Below are positions 36,306-45,580 of a DNA stretch of 64,000 nt, in pieces. The DNA is from Rhodothalassium salexigens DSM 2132 (GTDB lineage: Bacteria > Pseudomonadota > Alphaproteobacteria > Sphingomonadales > Rhodothalassiaceae), in contig NZ_SLXO01000001.1 of the NCBI RefSeq assembly GCF_004341375.1, forward strand, positions 434,001 through 498,000, given 5' to 3'. The notes beneath the pieces are model-generated. The model was not told where the DNA came from. It saw only the letters and a program-made list of their open reading frames with translations, and did not search any database. A program made the translations under genes and the position numbers. Every line of letters starts with the position of its first letter. Position 1 is the first letter of the stretch.

Positions 36306-37000
36306 CAGCCGATCGGCACGCCCGACAGCGATGCGAACCAGCGGGTAAGCGCCAGCGTGGGCTTGAACACCAGCGTGATGAACGGGTTCCAATCGCTCAG
36401 CAGCGGCGGCAGGAAGAACAGGCCCAGGACGATCAGAAAGCCATAGCGATCGAGCCGGGTATAGTGCCACGCCCACCGCGGCGGCAGCAGCGCGGCCAGG
36501 ACCCGGCTGCCGTCGAGCGGCGGGATCGGCAGCATGTTGAACACCGCGATCAGGCAATTGAAGAACACCGACACGCGCAGCATGTTGACCGCCCAACTGG
36601 CGAAGGCGCCGCCGATCGGCATCAACACAGTGATCAACAATACCGACAGCAAGGCGAGCGCGATGTTCATCGCCGGCCCGGCCAGCGCCACCCAGGCCAT
36701 GTCGTCGCGCGGGTTCTTGAACCGGCGATAGTCCACCGGCACCGGCTTGGCATAGCCGAACAAAATGCCACCGGCGCCGAGGAAATAGGCGACCATCAAC
36801 AGGCCCGGCAACAGGATCGTGCCGACCGGGTCCACATGGGCCAGGGGGTTGAGCGTCAGCCGCCCGGCGCGCTTGGCGGTATCGTCGCCGAGCCGGTAGG
36901 CGGCAAAACCGTGGGCGGCCTCGTGCAGGGTGATCGCCAGCAGTGCGGGCAAGGCCCAGATGGTCAATTGGGTGACGATCTGGGCGACGGTGTCGGGCAC
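36305..37000 (-). CDS. M50-family site-2-like membrane metalloprotease
   Basis: A 231-residue polytopic protease of the small S2P group that usually sits next to scpA in alphaproteobacteria. The zinc motif HEAAH is at residues 26-30 in the first helix, and the third ligand motif NMLPIPPLDGSRVLAA lies near residue 160. It lacks the PDZ domain of RseP. No substrate is evident. Four to five hydrophobic helices are visible. The stop overlaps the scpA start (TGATG), so it is part of the nagZ-M50-scpA-scpB unit. Confidence 0.92.
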   Translation of the reverse strand: MPDTVAQIVTQLTIWALPALLAITLHEAAHGFAAYRLGDDTAKRAGRLTLNPLAHVDPVGTILLPGLLMVAYFLGAGGILFGYAKPVPVDYRRFKNPRDDMAWVALAGPAMNIALALLSVLLITVLMPIGGAFASWAVNMLRVSVFFNCLIAVFNMLPIPPLDGSRVLAALLPPRWAWHYTRLDRYGFLIVLGLFFLPPLLSDWNPFITLVFKPTLALTRWFASLSGVPIG

Positions 37001-37015
37001 GCAGTCTCTCCTAAC

Positions 37016-38035
37016 CTAAACGTCGCCCAACAGCACCGAGAGACGCCGGCGGGCGTGAGCGATATCGACGGTGTCGGCGGGTCGGCGCGCGGCCTTGGCG
37101 TCGGCCAGCCGCCGCGCCGAGACCTCGGCCAGGGGCGGACAGCCGTTGGCCGCATCCGCCACGCCGCCCAGGTCGCCCGAACAGTGCAGCGCCAGGTCGC
37201 AACCGGCGGTCAGCGCGGCGGCGGCGCGCTCGGCCATGGTGCCGTCGAGGGCGGCCATCTCCAGGTCGTCGCTGAGCAGCAGATTGTCGAAGCCGATCTG
37301 CCCGCGGACCACCTCGGCGATGACGCGCGGCGAGCAGGTGGCCGGCCGCGCGGGGTCAAGCGCGGTATAGACGATATGCGCGGTCATCGCCATGGGCGCC
37401 CGGGCCAGTGCGGCAAACGGCGCGAAATCCATCCGTGCCAGCGTATCCAGGTCGGCGGTGACGCGCGGCAGCGCCTTGTGGCTGTCGACCCCGGCGCGGC
37501 CGTGGCCGGGGATATGCTTGATCACCGGCAGCACGCCGCCGGCCAGCAAGCCGTCGACCGCCGCGCCGCCCAGGTCGGCGACCACGTCGGCGCGCTCGGC
37601 GAACGCGCGGTCGGAGATCACCGGGTCGGCCTCCAATGTCGGCACGTCGAGCACCGGCGCGCAATCGACGGTGATGCCCAGGCTCGCCAGATCGTGGGCG
37701 ATCAGCCGCAGCGCCAGCCACACCGCCTCGCGCGCCGCCGCCGGATCGCGGCCATAAAGGCCGCCAAAGCGCGCCATCGGCGGATAGCTGGGCCAGTGCG
37801 GCGGCTTGAGCCGCGCCACCCGGCCGCCTTCCTGGTCGACCAGCACCAACGGGTCGGGATCGTCGAGCGCGGCGCGCGCCGCGTCGACCAGCTTGCGCAC
37901 CTGGTCGGGCGTGTCGACATTGCGCGCGAACAAGATCAGCCCCACCGGCCGGGTCTCGCGCAGGAATGCCGCCTCGTCGCGGTCGAGCGCGGTGCCGGCA
38001 AGGCCGACGATCAGCGGCAGACGCGACGCCGCCAT
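37016..38035 (-). CDS. nagZ: Beta-N-acetylhexosaminidase NagZ
   Basis: Glycoside hydrolase family 3 enzyme removing N-acetylglucosamine from muropeptides during cytosolic wall recycling; 339 residues. The motif KHIPGHGRAGVDSHKALP (about residues 170-187) carries the NagZ Asp-His acid/base pair on a flexible loop, and LLSDDLEMAAL contains the catalytic nucleophile Asp. ATG 38035 shares TGATG with the stop of the SPOR gene. A longer frame extends upstream through that gene but is antiphase. Confidence 0.95.
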   Translation of the reverse strand: MAASRLPLIVGLAGTALDRDEAAFLRETRPVGLILFARNVDTPDQVRKLVDAARAALDDPDPLVLVDQEGGRVARLKPPHWPSYPPMARFGGLYGRDPAAAREAVWLALRLIAHDLASLGITVDCAPVLDVPTLEADPVISDRAFAERADVVADLGGAAVDGLLAGGVLPVIKHIPGHGRAGVDSHKALPRVTADLDTLARMDFAPFAALARAPMAMTAHIVYTALDPARPATCSPRVIAEVVRGQIGFDNLLLSDDLEMAALDGTMAERAAAALTAGCDLALHCSGDLGGVADAANGCPPLAEVSARRLADAKAARRPADTVDIAHARRRLSVLLGDV

Positions 38036-39078
38036 CAGGGCTCGACCACCAGACAACCCCGCCCGGCGCGGTCGAGCGCGGCGCAGAAATCGCGTGCCGC
38101 CTGGCGCGTGGCGAACGGCCCGGTGCGCAGCCGGTAGAAGGTCCGGCCCTGGCGCTCGGTGGCCATGATATAGGCGCGCAGATCGCCGAACAGGGCAGGA
38201 TTGTCGGCCTTGATCGCCTCCCAATAACCCTTGACGTCGTCGGCGTCGGTCATGGCGGTCAACTGCGCCTGCCAGATACCGGCCGCAAACGGCGTACGGT
38301 AGCGCCCAGCCAGCGCCTCGGCCACCTGGCGGTCCAGTTGCGCCACCAGATCGTCGCCGGCGCCGCGATCGGTGCTGCCCGGCCGTTCGCCGTCCGGCAC
38401 GCGATCCGCCGCACTCGCGGGGGCAGTAGCGACGGTCGGGCGCGCTGGTGCCGCCGGCTTGGGCCGCAGCACCACGCCGACGCCGTCGAGGTCCAGTTCG
38501 GCCACCACGGTCTTGGCCGCTGGCGACGCGGCATCGGGCGCGGCGTCCGTCTCCCGGCCGGTCTCGGAGCCGGTCTGGGGGGCAATGTCGGTGCCCGCTT
38601 CGACGGCCGGCGCCCCGGCGGTCTCGGTCTTGGCAGATCTGGGCGCGGCAGACTGGGGCGTGGTGGCCTGGGACAGGGCGGGGCCACCCTGCCCGGCTTG
38701 GCCCGGCTCGGCACCGTCGGCCGCCGGCGCAGGCGTTTCCGGCTCGGCGGCTTCGGGCGGCGGTACGACGGGCGCTTCGGGCAAGGCGCGCAGGGCCTGT
38801 TCCACCGGCCGGCGCTGTTCGGTCAGGCCGTCGAACACCAGCTTGTCGGTGTGCGGCACGTCCATGCCGCCGGGGTCGGCCGGGCGCACCTTGATCGGCC
38901 CGTCGGGCGCGCGCACCACCGGCAGCGGCCCTTCGGGCGGCTTGCGCGCCTCATAGATGGTGTAGAGCAGCCCGGCGAACACCAACAGCGTCACCACGGC
39001 AACACCGGCGAGCACACGGCGGATGCCGCCGTGCACGTCGTCGCCCTCGTCGAACAGAATTTCAGAGTCGCGGGTCAT
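38035..39078 (-). CDS. SPOR-domain cell-division/envelope protein
   Basis: A 347-residue bitopic protein: a cytosolic N-terminus, a TM helix at about residues 23-44 (VLAGVAVVTLLVFAGLLYTI), a long Pro/Ala/Glu-rich periplasmic linker, and a C-terminal SPOR domain (about 260-347, with AQLTAMTDADDVKGYWEAI and YRLRTGPFATRQAARDFC), which binds denuded septal peptidoglycan. The position between argS and nagZ is conserved in alphaproteobacteria. Likely involved in septal wall metabolism. The pentanucleotide array at 39126-39185 lies just upstream. Confidence 0.88.
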   Translation of the reverse strand: MTRDSEILFDEGDDVHGGIRRVLAGVAVVTLLVFAGLLYTIYEARKPPEGPLPVVRAPDGPIKVRPADPGGMDVPHTDKLVFDGLTEQRRPVEQALRALPEAPVVPPPEAAEPETPAPAADGAEPGQAGQGGPALSQATTPQSAAPRSAKTETAGAPAVEAGTDIAPQTGSETGRETDAAPDAASPAAKTVVAELDLDGVGVVLRPKPAAPARPTVATAPASAADRVPDGERPGSTDRGAGDDLVAQLDRQVAEALAGRYRTPFAAGIWQAQLTAMTDADDVKGYWEAIKADNPALFGDLRAYIMATERQGRTFYRLRTGPFATRQAARDFCAALDRAGRGCLVVEP

Positions 39079-39125
39079 CGCTTCCGCCCGTCACGCACAT
39101 TTCCGATCGCCCGATTTCGATCACC

Positions 39126-39185
39126 TGGTCAGGTCTGGCTTGGTCAGGTCTGGTCTGGTCTGGTCTGGCCTGGCTTGGTCAGGTC
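39126..39185. repeat. Pentanucleotide array (TGGTC)12 overlapping the argS stop
   Basis: Twelve uninterrupted 5-base units, consensus TGGTC with variants AGGTC, TGGCT and TGGCC, fill 39126-39185. The argS stop codon (39179-39181) lies inside the array, so the last sense codons of argS are made of repeat. The remainder fills the gap before the SPOR gene. Slippage could move the stop but would hardly affect the enzyme. Confidence 0.85.
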
Positions 39186-40933
39186 AACTCGTCCACCGGC
39201 TCGACGCCGAGCACGGCGAGGCCCGAGGCGATCACCGTTTGCACGCTGCGCACCAGCTTGAGCCGCGCGGCGGTCAGGCCTGCGTCGTCGTCGAGCACGA
39301 ACCGGCGGCCAGGGTCGTCATTGCCCCGGTTCCAAAGGGTATGGAAGTCGCCGGCCAGTTCATAGAGGTAAAAGGCCACCCGGTGCGGTTCGTGGGCGCG
39401 CGCCGCCTGTTCGACCACGCGCGGCCACTGCGCCAGCCGCTGCACCAGCGCCAGTTCGTCGGCCTCGACCAGCCCGGCCGGGTCGAGCGCGCGCAAGGCG
39501 GCGTCCGACAGGTCGAGGTCCGGGTGACGCTCTGCGGCGCGCGCGAACGCCGAATGGGCGCGGGCATGGGCGTATTGCACATACCACACCGGATTGTCGC
39601 GCGACTGTTCGAGCGCCTTGGCGAAGTCGAAATCCAACGGCGCGTCGTTCTTGCGGGTCAGCATGATGAAGCGCACCACGTCGCGGCCGACCTCGTCGAC
39701 CACCTCGCGCAGGGTGACGAACTGGCCGGCGCGCTTCGACATCTTCACCGGCTCGCCGTGGCGCATCAGCTTGACCAACTGGCAGAACTGGATCGACAGC
39801 CGGGCCTGCCCGCCCGACACCGCCTTGACCGCCGCCTCCATGCGCTTGGCATAGCCGCCATGGTCGGCGCCCAGAACCAGCACCATATGGCTGAAACCGC
39901 GCTGGAATTTGTCGTCGTGATAGGCGATGTCGGCGGCGAAATAGGTCGCCGAGCCGTCGGACTTCTTGAGCGGCCGGTCGGTGTCGTCGCCGAACTGCGA
40001 CGCCTTGAACAGCAATTGCGGGCGCGGCTCCCAATCCTCGGGCTTCTTGCCCTTGGGCGGTTCGAGCACGCCTTCATAGACCAAGCCCTCGCCCTTCAAC
40101 CACTCGATGGTCCGGTCGACCCGGCCCGAGGCGTGCAGGTCGCGCTCGGAGAAGAACAGCTCGTGCTCGACGCCGAGCGCCGCCAGGTCGGCGCGGATCA
40201 TCTCCATCATCGCCTCGGTGGCGACGCGGCGCACCGGTTCAAGCCACACCGTCTCGGGCTGGTCGAGCCAGGCGTCGCCGTGGATGTCGGCCAGCTTCTG
40301 GCCCACCGGCACCAGATAGTCGCCGGGATAAAGCCCTTCGGGGATCGCCCCGATATGGCGCCCGCGCGCCTCGCAATAGCGCAGATAGGCCGACCGGGCG
40401 AGCACGTCGATCTGCGCGCCGGCGTCGTTGATGTAGTATTCGCGGGTGACCGAATAGCCGGCCTTGTCGAGCAGATTGGCCAGCGCGTCGCCGACCACCG
40501 CGCCGCGACAGTGCCCCACATGCATCGGCCCGGTGGGGTTGGCCGACACATACTCCACATTGACCTTCTCGCCCGCCCCGATGGCCGAGGCGCCATAGCC
40601 CACGCCCTCGCCCAGCATGTCGTCGAGCCGCGCGCGCCAGAAGGCGGGCGTCAGGGTGATGTTGATGAACCCCGGCCCGGCGATGTCGACGCGCGCCACC
40701 GCGTCCAGGGCGGCCAGTTCGGACGCCAGGATCTCGGCCAGGTCGCGCGGCTTCATGCCCGCGGGCTTGGCCAGCGCCATGGCGGCGTTGGTGGCCATGT
40801 CGCCGTGCGACGGGTCGCGCGGCGGCTCCATGGTCACCGCGTCGGTGGCGAGACCGGCGGGCAACCGGCCGGCGTCGACCAGGGCGGCGATCCGGTCGCA
40901 CAGGTCGGCATGCAGGGACGCAAAAACATTCAT
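39179..40933 (-). CDS. argS: Arginyl-tRNA synthetase
   Basis: Class I synthetase charging tRNA-Arg; 584 residues. The HIGH motif reads [18 protein letters not shown] (within about residues 130-150, preceded by [12 protein letters not shown]), and the KMSK-like loop is [15 protein letters not shown]. An N-terminal Arg-tRNA recognition domain precedes the core, and a DALR anticodon-binding domain closes the protein. ATG 40933 overlaps the dgt stop (ATGA at 40930-40933). The long frame running upstream is the antiphase of dgt. The last codons lie in a pentanucleotide array. Confidence 0.96.
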   Translation of the reverse strand: MNVFASLHADLCDRIAALVDAGRLPAGLATDAVTMEPPRDPSHGDMATNAAMALAKPAGMKPRDLAEILASELAALDAVARVDIAGPGFINITLTPAFWRARLDDMLGEGVGYGASAIGAGEKVNVEYVSANPTGPMHVGHCRGAVVGDALANLLDKAGYSVTREYYINDAGAQIDVLARSAYLRYCEARGRHIGAIPEGLYPGDYLVPVGQKLADIHGDAWLDQPETVWLEPVRRVATEAMMEMIRADLAALGVEHELFFSERDLHASGRVDRTIEWLKGEGLVYEGVLEPPKGKKPEDWEPRPQLLFKASQFGDDTDRPLKKSDGSATYFAADIAYHDDKFQRGFSHMVLVLGADHGGYAKRMEAAVKAVSGGQARLSIQFCQLVKLMRHGEPVKMSKRAGQFVTLREVVDEVGRDVVRFIMLTRKNDAPLDFDFAKALEQSRDNPVWYVQYAHARAHSAFARAAERHPDLDLSDAALRALDPAGLVEADELALVQRLAQWPRVVEQAARAHEPHRVAFYLYELAGDFHTLWNRGNDDPGRRFVLDDDAGLTAARLKLVRSVQTVIASGLAVLGVEPVDELT

Positions 40934-42171
40934 AACGGCATATCCGAGGTATCGAAGAGTTTCTGGTGTTCGCGCACGGCGTAGCGGTCGGTCATGCCGG
41001 CGATGAAATCGGCGACCGCGCGCGCGGTCGCCGGCCCCTTCGCCCGGTCGCATTTGGCCGCCCATTCGCCGGGCAGGACATTCGGTTCGTTCGTATACAG
41101 GCCGAACAGGTCCCTGACCACCCGGCGTCCCTTGCTGGTGGCGCGATTGACCAGATAGTGGTTGTACATGCGTGCGCGCAAGAAGCTCTTGAGCTCGCGG
41201 TCTTGGGCCGCCATGGCGTCGGAGAAAGCGATCGCCGGCCGCCCCGCGCCCCGAAGGTCCGCAGCCGTGTGCGCGGCCATGGCGCTGAGCCGCGCCCGGC
41301 TTTCGGTCAACACATCCTCGACCATGCGGCGGATCAGCCGGCGCACCAGTTCGTGCACGAACACCGTCTGCGGCACCGCCCCGCACGCCTCGCGCACCTC
41401 GCGGCAGGTCTCGCCCACCAGCGGCACCTCGGCCAGGGCGTCGAGCGCGAACAGCCCGGCGCGCAGGCCGTCGTCGATATCGTGATTGTTGTAGGCGATG
41501 TCGTCGGACAGCGCCGCCACCTGCGCCTCGGCGCCGGCATAGCTGTGCAGCGCCAGGTCCCAGCGCGGCACGAAGCAGCGCAACGCAAACGGCAGCGACA
41601 AGGGCGGGGCGGCCGGGTCGATGGGCGCTGAGACCACCGGGCCATTGTGCTTGGCCAAGCCTTCGAGCGTCTCCCAAGTCAGATTGAGCCCGGTGAAGGC
41701 GGCGTAGCGGTGTTCCAGCTCGGTCACCAGGCGCAGGGTCTGGGCGTTATGGTCGAAGCCGTCATAGGCCGCCATCTCGGCGTCGAGCGCGTCCTCGCCC
41801 GCATGGCCGAACGGCGGGTGGCCCAGATCGTGGGCCAGCGCCAGCGCCTCGGCCAGATCCTCGTCGAGCGCCAGGGCGCGCGCGATCGACCGGGCGATCT
41901 GCGCCACCTCCAGGCTGTGGCTGAGCCGGGTGCGATAGTGGTCGCCCTCGTGATAGACGAACACCTGGGTCTTGTACTTGAGCCTGCGAAAGCCGGTGCA
42001 ATGGATGATCCGGTCGCGGTCGCGTTGATAGACCGTGCGGCTGGCGCTCTCGGGCTCGGCGACCAGCCGGCCACGGGTGGCGCTCGGGCGGCAGGCATAG
42101 GGCGCCAGGGCGGCCTCCAGGTCGGGGCGGGTCCAGGGCGCGGGCGGGGCGGAGGGGCTGGGATCGGTCAT
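40930..42171 (-). CDS. dgt: dGTPase-like deoxynucleotide triphosphohydrolase
   Basis: HD-domain enzyme cleaving dNTPs to deoxynucleoside plus tripolyphosphate; 413 residues. The family start [29 protein letters not shown] is visible in part near residues 45-70; the metal-binding set is H in [11 protein letters not shown] in [16 protein letters not shown] and D in [19 protein letters not shown] 42171 was taken because a short acidic N-terminus fits the family; the frame extends to 42273. It overlaps argS and is divergent from erpA. Confidence 0.94.
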   Translation of the reverse strand: MTDPSPSAPPAPWTRPDLEAALAPYACRPSATRGRLVAEPESASRTVYQRDRDRIIHCTGFRRLKYKTQVFVYHEGDHYRTRLSHSLEVAQIARSIARALALDEDLAEALALAHDLGHPPFGHAGEDALDAEMAAYDGFDHNAQTLRLVTELEHRYAAFTGLNLTWETLEGLAKHNGPVVSAPIDPAAPPLSLPFALRCFVPRWDLALHSYAGAEAQVAALSDDIAYNNHDIDDGLRAGLFALDALAEVPLVGETCREVREACGAVPQTVFVHELVRRLIRRMVEDVLTESRARLSAMAAHTAADLRGAGRPAIAFSDAMAAQDRELKSFLRARMYNHYLVNRATSKGRRVVRDLFGLYTNEPNVLPGEWAAKCDRAKGPATARAVADFIAGMTDRYAVREHQKLFDTSDMPL

Positions 42172-42246
42172 GGCCGCCGAGCCTATCGCCGCCGCCCCGG
42201 CCGGACAAGCGCCCTGCGAGCCTGTTGCAATCGCCCCCGGCCGCGA

Positions 42247-42276
42247 TTGACAGGCCGCGCCGAAATCCCACATTGT
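42247..42276 (+). promoter_or_regulatory. Candidate sigma-70 promoter for erpA
   Basis: A perfect TTGACA (42247-42252) is followed after 18 bases by CATTGT (42271-42276), a three-of-six match to TATAAT. Transcription would begin about 40 bases before erpA. The weak -10 keeps confidence low. Confidence 0.4.
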
Positions 42277-42321
42277 CGGTCAGGTATCGCTCCGAACCGT
42301 CCGACGAGGGAAACGACGATC

Positions 42322-42663
42322 ATGGCAGACGCCCCGCCCCCCGTGGTGTTGACCGAACGCGCCGCCGACCGGCTGAAAACGCTGATCGCGCGCGAAGGCA
42401 ATGACAATCTCAAGTTCCGCGTCAGCGTCAGCGGCGGTGGCTGTTCGGGCTTTTCCTATGGCTTCGACTTCGCCGAAACCGGCGAACCCGGCGACCTGGA
42501 AACCGAACAGCACGGCGTCAAGGTGCTGATCGACGGCATGGCGATGATGTACGTGCTCGGCGCCGAAATCGACTATAAGGAAAGCCTGGTGGGCGCGGCG
42601 TTCAGCGTCTCGAACCCCAATGCGTCGAGCCATTGCGGCTGCGGCTCGTCCTTCTCGATCTGA
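42322..42663 (+). CDS. erpA: A-type iron-sulfur cluster carrier (ErpA/IscA family)
   Basis: Delivers Fe-S clusters to apoproteins; 113 residues. The three ligand cysteines are C41 (GGGCSGFSYGF) and C105/C107 (SSHCGCGSSFSI), the full A-type pattern. The position divergent from dgt is typical of alphaproteobacteria, where the gene is usually called erpA; iscA and sufA cannot be excluded by sequence alone. ATG 42322 has GAGGG upstream. The longer upstream frame is antisense to dgt. Confidence 0.93.
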   Translation: MADAPPPVVLTERAADRLKTLIAREGNDNLKFRVSVSGGGCSGFSYGFDFAETGEPGDLETEQHGVKVLIDGMAMMYVLGAEIDYKESLVGAAFSVSNPNASSHCGCGSSFSI

Positions 42664-43048
42664 CCGACGGGCTCGGTCTGACCGGTGGGCGGGGGCCCGG
42701 CCGAGCGGCGCCGTGCCGCTGGCCGCCGATCGGGCCTAAGGTTTAACGGCGGGCCACGTCGCTCCGCGCCCCTTGGGGCTCCCTCCCCCTTCGCGATCCG
42801 ATCCCTCCTCGTCAACCTCCTCCCTGTCCGCCGCCGACCGCGGCGGACGGCGCGCCATCGCCTGTTGCCATGGCTTGGTGACGGCGCTCTTGCCTCCCGG
42901 CGCATCTTTTTCATTGCGATAAAAACGACTCGATCTGCGGACGTTACTAGGATACCGTGTGTCCAAAGGGTCAGACTGCGCGGCGACGGCACAACCCGGC
43001 CGACCGGGGGCCGCACGGCTCGGACCAGGATTTGGGGGAGGATGGGCC
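42664..43048. other. 385-base gap between erpA and the thiaminase gene
   Basis: Holds a strong GC-rich inverted repeat soon after erpA (CGGCC-G-AGCGGC at 42698-42709 with GCCGCT-GGCCG at 42715-42725), with no T run, and a slightly AT-richer patch at 42900-42960 where the thiaminase promoter may lie. I looked for thiamine-pyrophosphate riboswitch landmarks and found none. The open frames here are Arg/Pro-rich and unconvincing. Confidence 0.5.
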
Positions 43049-44458
43049 ATGGGCCTTGGTCGCGTCGTTGCCAGCGTCGGGCGGAGCGCACGGACGATCT
43101 GCTGTGTTGCCTTGGCGTGCCTGCTGTGGCTGCCGGCCGCACCACCGGGTTGGGCGCAGGATCGTCTTACCGTCGCACTCTACCCGTATGTGCCGCGGCT
43201 CGCCCAATTCGAAAGTGCGATCCGCGACGCCTGGGCGGCCAAGCATCCGGATGTGGCGTTGACGTTCGCCGACGACTGGGACGGCGGCTATAGCGACAAT
43301 CCGAACGACGCCTATGACGTCTTCGTGTTCGACGCCATGTACTTCCACTATTTCCGCACCCAGGGCTATCTCGACGCCCTGGCGCCCGACGAGATCGACG
43401 ACCTCGACGATCTGGTGGCCTATGCGCGCCAAGGGCTCGAAGTCGACGGGTCTTACTATGCCGTGCCCCTGCTCGGCTGTGGCAACATGCTGTTCTACCA
43501 CGAAAACAATGTGGCGCTGGCGGCAGCCGAGACGCTCGGCGCGGTCAAGGCGGCGCTCGGCACCTGCACCTATACCAGCCAAGTGCCGCCGGGGCCCATG
43601 GGCCTGACCGTCGACATGGCCGGCGGCACCACCAACGCCACGCTCTATCTGGACGCGCTGCACAGCGACAGCGGCACCTATCCCCCGCCGCTGACCCCCG
43701 AGCTCGACGACGAGGCGATCGGCGACATGCGCGACATGATCCGCATGGCCAGTTTCTACAACGCCACGGCAGAGTTTCCCGGCGCCTATGACCGCCAGGT
43801 CGAGTTCAGCGACGGCTATGGCGAAGCGACCGTGGGCTTCACCGAATCCCTGTCGCAGATGAGCGCCGAAACGCGCGCCACCATCGCCTTCAAGCCGCTG
43901 CCGATCTCGGACCAGACCGGCAACCCGCCGCTGTTCTACGCCGACGTGATCGCGGTCAACACCAAGGCCGAGGCGCGCGGCACCCGCGCGCTGGCGGTGG
44001 ACCTGGTCAATGTGATGGCGGCCACCGACACCGTGGTCGCCGCCACCGGCCCCGCCGAACCGGGCGGCACGCCGCAATATCTGATGGTCAACCGCACCAG
44101 CGCCTTCGAGGCCCTGGCCGCGATCGACCCGCTTTATACCCCGTTGCACAAGCTGATCACCGACTATGATCCGCTGTTGTTCTCGCTCGGGGCCGATGCC
44201 CGCACCTGGGTGGCCGACAACAAGGCGCCGATCCGGGCGGCGGTGCGGGCGAACTATGCCTGCGGGTGCGATTATCCAAGCGGCCAGCCGATCGCCGACA
44301 ATGACGACGCCCAGGACATCTGCCCCGGCGTCTGCGCCGACCATGGCGCCTGGACCGGCCAGTGGACCAACCAGCCGCCGGCGGCCGAAGGCGGGTCGGT
44401 GTGCGGCTGCACCGTCTGCCCGGTGGCGCAGGCGGCCCAGGCAACCGGCGCCCGCTGA
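43049..44458 (+). CDS. Secreted thiaminase I with C-terminal mannan-binding-lectin-like module
   Basis: A 469-residue protein. Signal peptide at residues 1-37 (hydrophobic core CCVALACLLWLPA, ending GWAQ). Residues about 39-402 match thiamine pyridinylase (thiaminase I, EC 2.5.1.2), which splits thiamine by base exchange on a periplasmic-binding-protein fold: VALYPYVPRLAQF, the nucleophile Cys C144 in PLLGCGNMLFY, MAGGTTNATLYLDAL (191-204 region), the probable general base E266 in GFTESLSQM, and D299 in LFYADV. Residues 405-454 are a Cys-rich extra module (CGCDYP, then ADNDDAQDICPGVC, AWTGQW and SVCGC) absent from known Bacillus-type enzymes. Its spacing resembles one repeat of the MVL mannan-binding family. 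ATG 43049 has GGGAGG upstream. No thiamine salvage genes are adjacent. Thiaminase assignment is firm by motif recall; lectin function is inferred. Confidence 0.85.
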   Translation: MGLGRVVASVGRSARTICCVALACLLWLPAAPPGWAQDRLTVALYPYVPRLAQFESAIRDAWAAKHPDVALTFADDWDGGYSDNPNDAYDVFVFDAMYFHYFRTQGYLDALAPDEIDDLDDLVAYARQGLEVDGSYYAVPLLGCGNMLFYHENNVALAAAETLGAVKAALGTCTYTSQVPPGPMGLTVDMAGGTTNATLYLDALHSDSGTYPPPLTPELDDEAIGDMRDMIRMASFYNATAEFPGAYDRQVEFSDGYGEATVGFTESLSQMSAETRATIAFKPLPISDQTGNPPLFYADVIAVNTKAEARGTRALAVDLVNVMAATDTVVAATGPAEPGGTPQYLMVNRTSAFEALAAIDPLYTPLHKLITDYDPLLFSLGADARTWVADNKAPIRAAVRANYACGCDYPSGQPIADNDDAQDICPGVCADHGAWTGQWTNQPPAAEGGSVCGCTVCPVAQAAQATGAR

Positions 44459-44695
44459 GCACCGCTCAGGCGGCGCCCAAGCGCGCCCGGGGCCAGGTCC
44501 GCTCCCCCGCCCCACCAACGCATCCACCGGCGCACCGATCGAGCGACCGGGATGGCTATCAAGAGCATGGCCGACCAGCAGAACGACGGGGCCCCCGAAC
44601 CGCTCAAGGGAGCCGGTGACACCGGCGAGGCCCACCAAAAGGAGCGGTTCACGCGACGATTGACACAAGACGCCGGGCCGCGCTCTATGCGCCCT
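44459..44695. promoter_or_regulatory. Gap before xthA with a -35-like element
   Basis: Contains a perfect TTGACA at 44660-44665. The expected -10 region (CTCTATG, 44683-44689) is a poor match, and neither candidate xthA ATG (44687, 44696) has a ribosome-binding site. If used, transcription would begin at about the start codon. An in-frame ATG at 44552 would add a 48-residue hydrophilic N-terminus and cannot be excluded. Confidence 0.35.
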
Positions 44696-45469
44696 ATGCG
44701 CATCGCCACCTTCAACATCAATGGCGTCAAGGCCCGCCTGCCCCGGCTGCAGGAATGGCTGGCCGACGACCCCGCCGACCTGGTCTGCCTGCAGGAGATC
44801 AAGTCGGTGGACGACAATTTCCCGCGCGCGGCGTTCGAGGACGCTGGCTGGCACGTGGCGACCCACGGCCAGAAGGGTTTCAACGGCGTCGCCATGCTGT
44901 CGCGCCGGCCGCTCGACGACGTGATGACCGGCCTGCCCGGCGACGACACCGACACCCAGGCGCGCTACATGGAGGCAACGCTCGGCGGCGTGCGCGTGGC
45001 GTCGATCTACCTGCCCAACGGCAACCCCGTGGGCACCGAGAAGTTCGACTACAAGCTGGCCTGGATGCGCCGGCTGACCGCGCGCGCCAAAGAGCTGCTG
45101 GCGACCGAACGGCCGGTGGTGCTGTCGGGCGACTTCAACGTCATCCCGGCGCCCGAGGACGCCCACGACCCGGCCGCGTGGGCCGACGACGCGCTCTATC
45201 AGCCCGAAAGCCGCGCCGCCTTCCGCGCACTCGTGCATCTGGGCTTCACCGACGCGATCCGTCTGGTCCAGCCGCACGGGCCCGCCTACACCTTCTGGGA
45301 CTATCAGCGCGGCGCCTGGCAGCAAGACCACGGCATCCGCATCGACCACCATCTGCTGAGCCCACAAGCGGCCGACCGCTTTGTCGACGCGCGTGTCGAC
45401 CGCGCGCCGCGCGGTCAGGAAAAGGCCAGCGACCATACCCCGGTGATCGTCACCCTGGCCGACGGCTGA
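44696..45469 (+). CDS. xthA: Exodeoxyribonuclease III / AP endonuclease
   Basis: Repairs abasic sites and 3'-blocked ends; 257 residues from the ATG at 44696, matching E. coli Exo III length. Catalytic and metal residues are in place: N7 in RIATFNING, E34 in CLQEIKS, the GDFNVIPAPED block (Asp/Asn pair), and the C-terminal KASDHTPV with the Asp-His pair. The frame is open further upstream (possible starts 44687 and 44552), but the family N-terminus begins exactly at MRIATFNI. Confidence 0.93.
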   Translation: MRIATFNINGVKARLPRLQEWLADDPADLVCLQEIKSVDDNFPRAAFEDAGWHVATHGQKGFNGVAMLSRRPLDDVMTGLPGDDTDTQARYMEATLGGVRVASIYLPNGNPVGTEKFDYKLAWMRRLTARAKELLATERPVVLSGDFNVIPAPEDAHDPAAWADDALYQPESRAAFRALVHLGFTDAIRLVQPHGPAYTFWDYQRGAWQQDHGIRIDHHLLSPQAADRFVDARVDRAPRGQEKASDHTPVIVTLADG

Positions 45470-45580
45470 CTGGCCCTGCTGCCTGGCCCCATTGATGGGG
45501 AGGGTGCATGGGCGAACCGACCCACGCGCCGGCCCGGTGGGGGCACGCCCGATCGCCCCGCCCGCGCAACGGCGGCGGGC

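Noticed and set aside
42664-43048. Thiamine-pyrophosphate riboswitch before the thiaminase gene
   Set aside because: The conserved CTGAGA and ACCTGATCTGG-type elements are not present.
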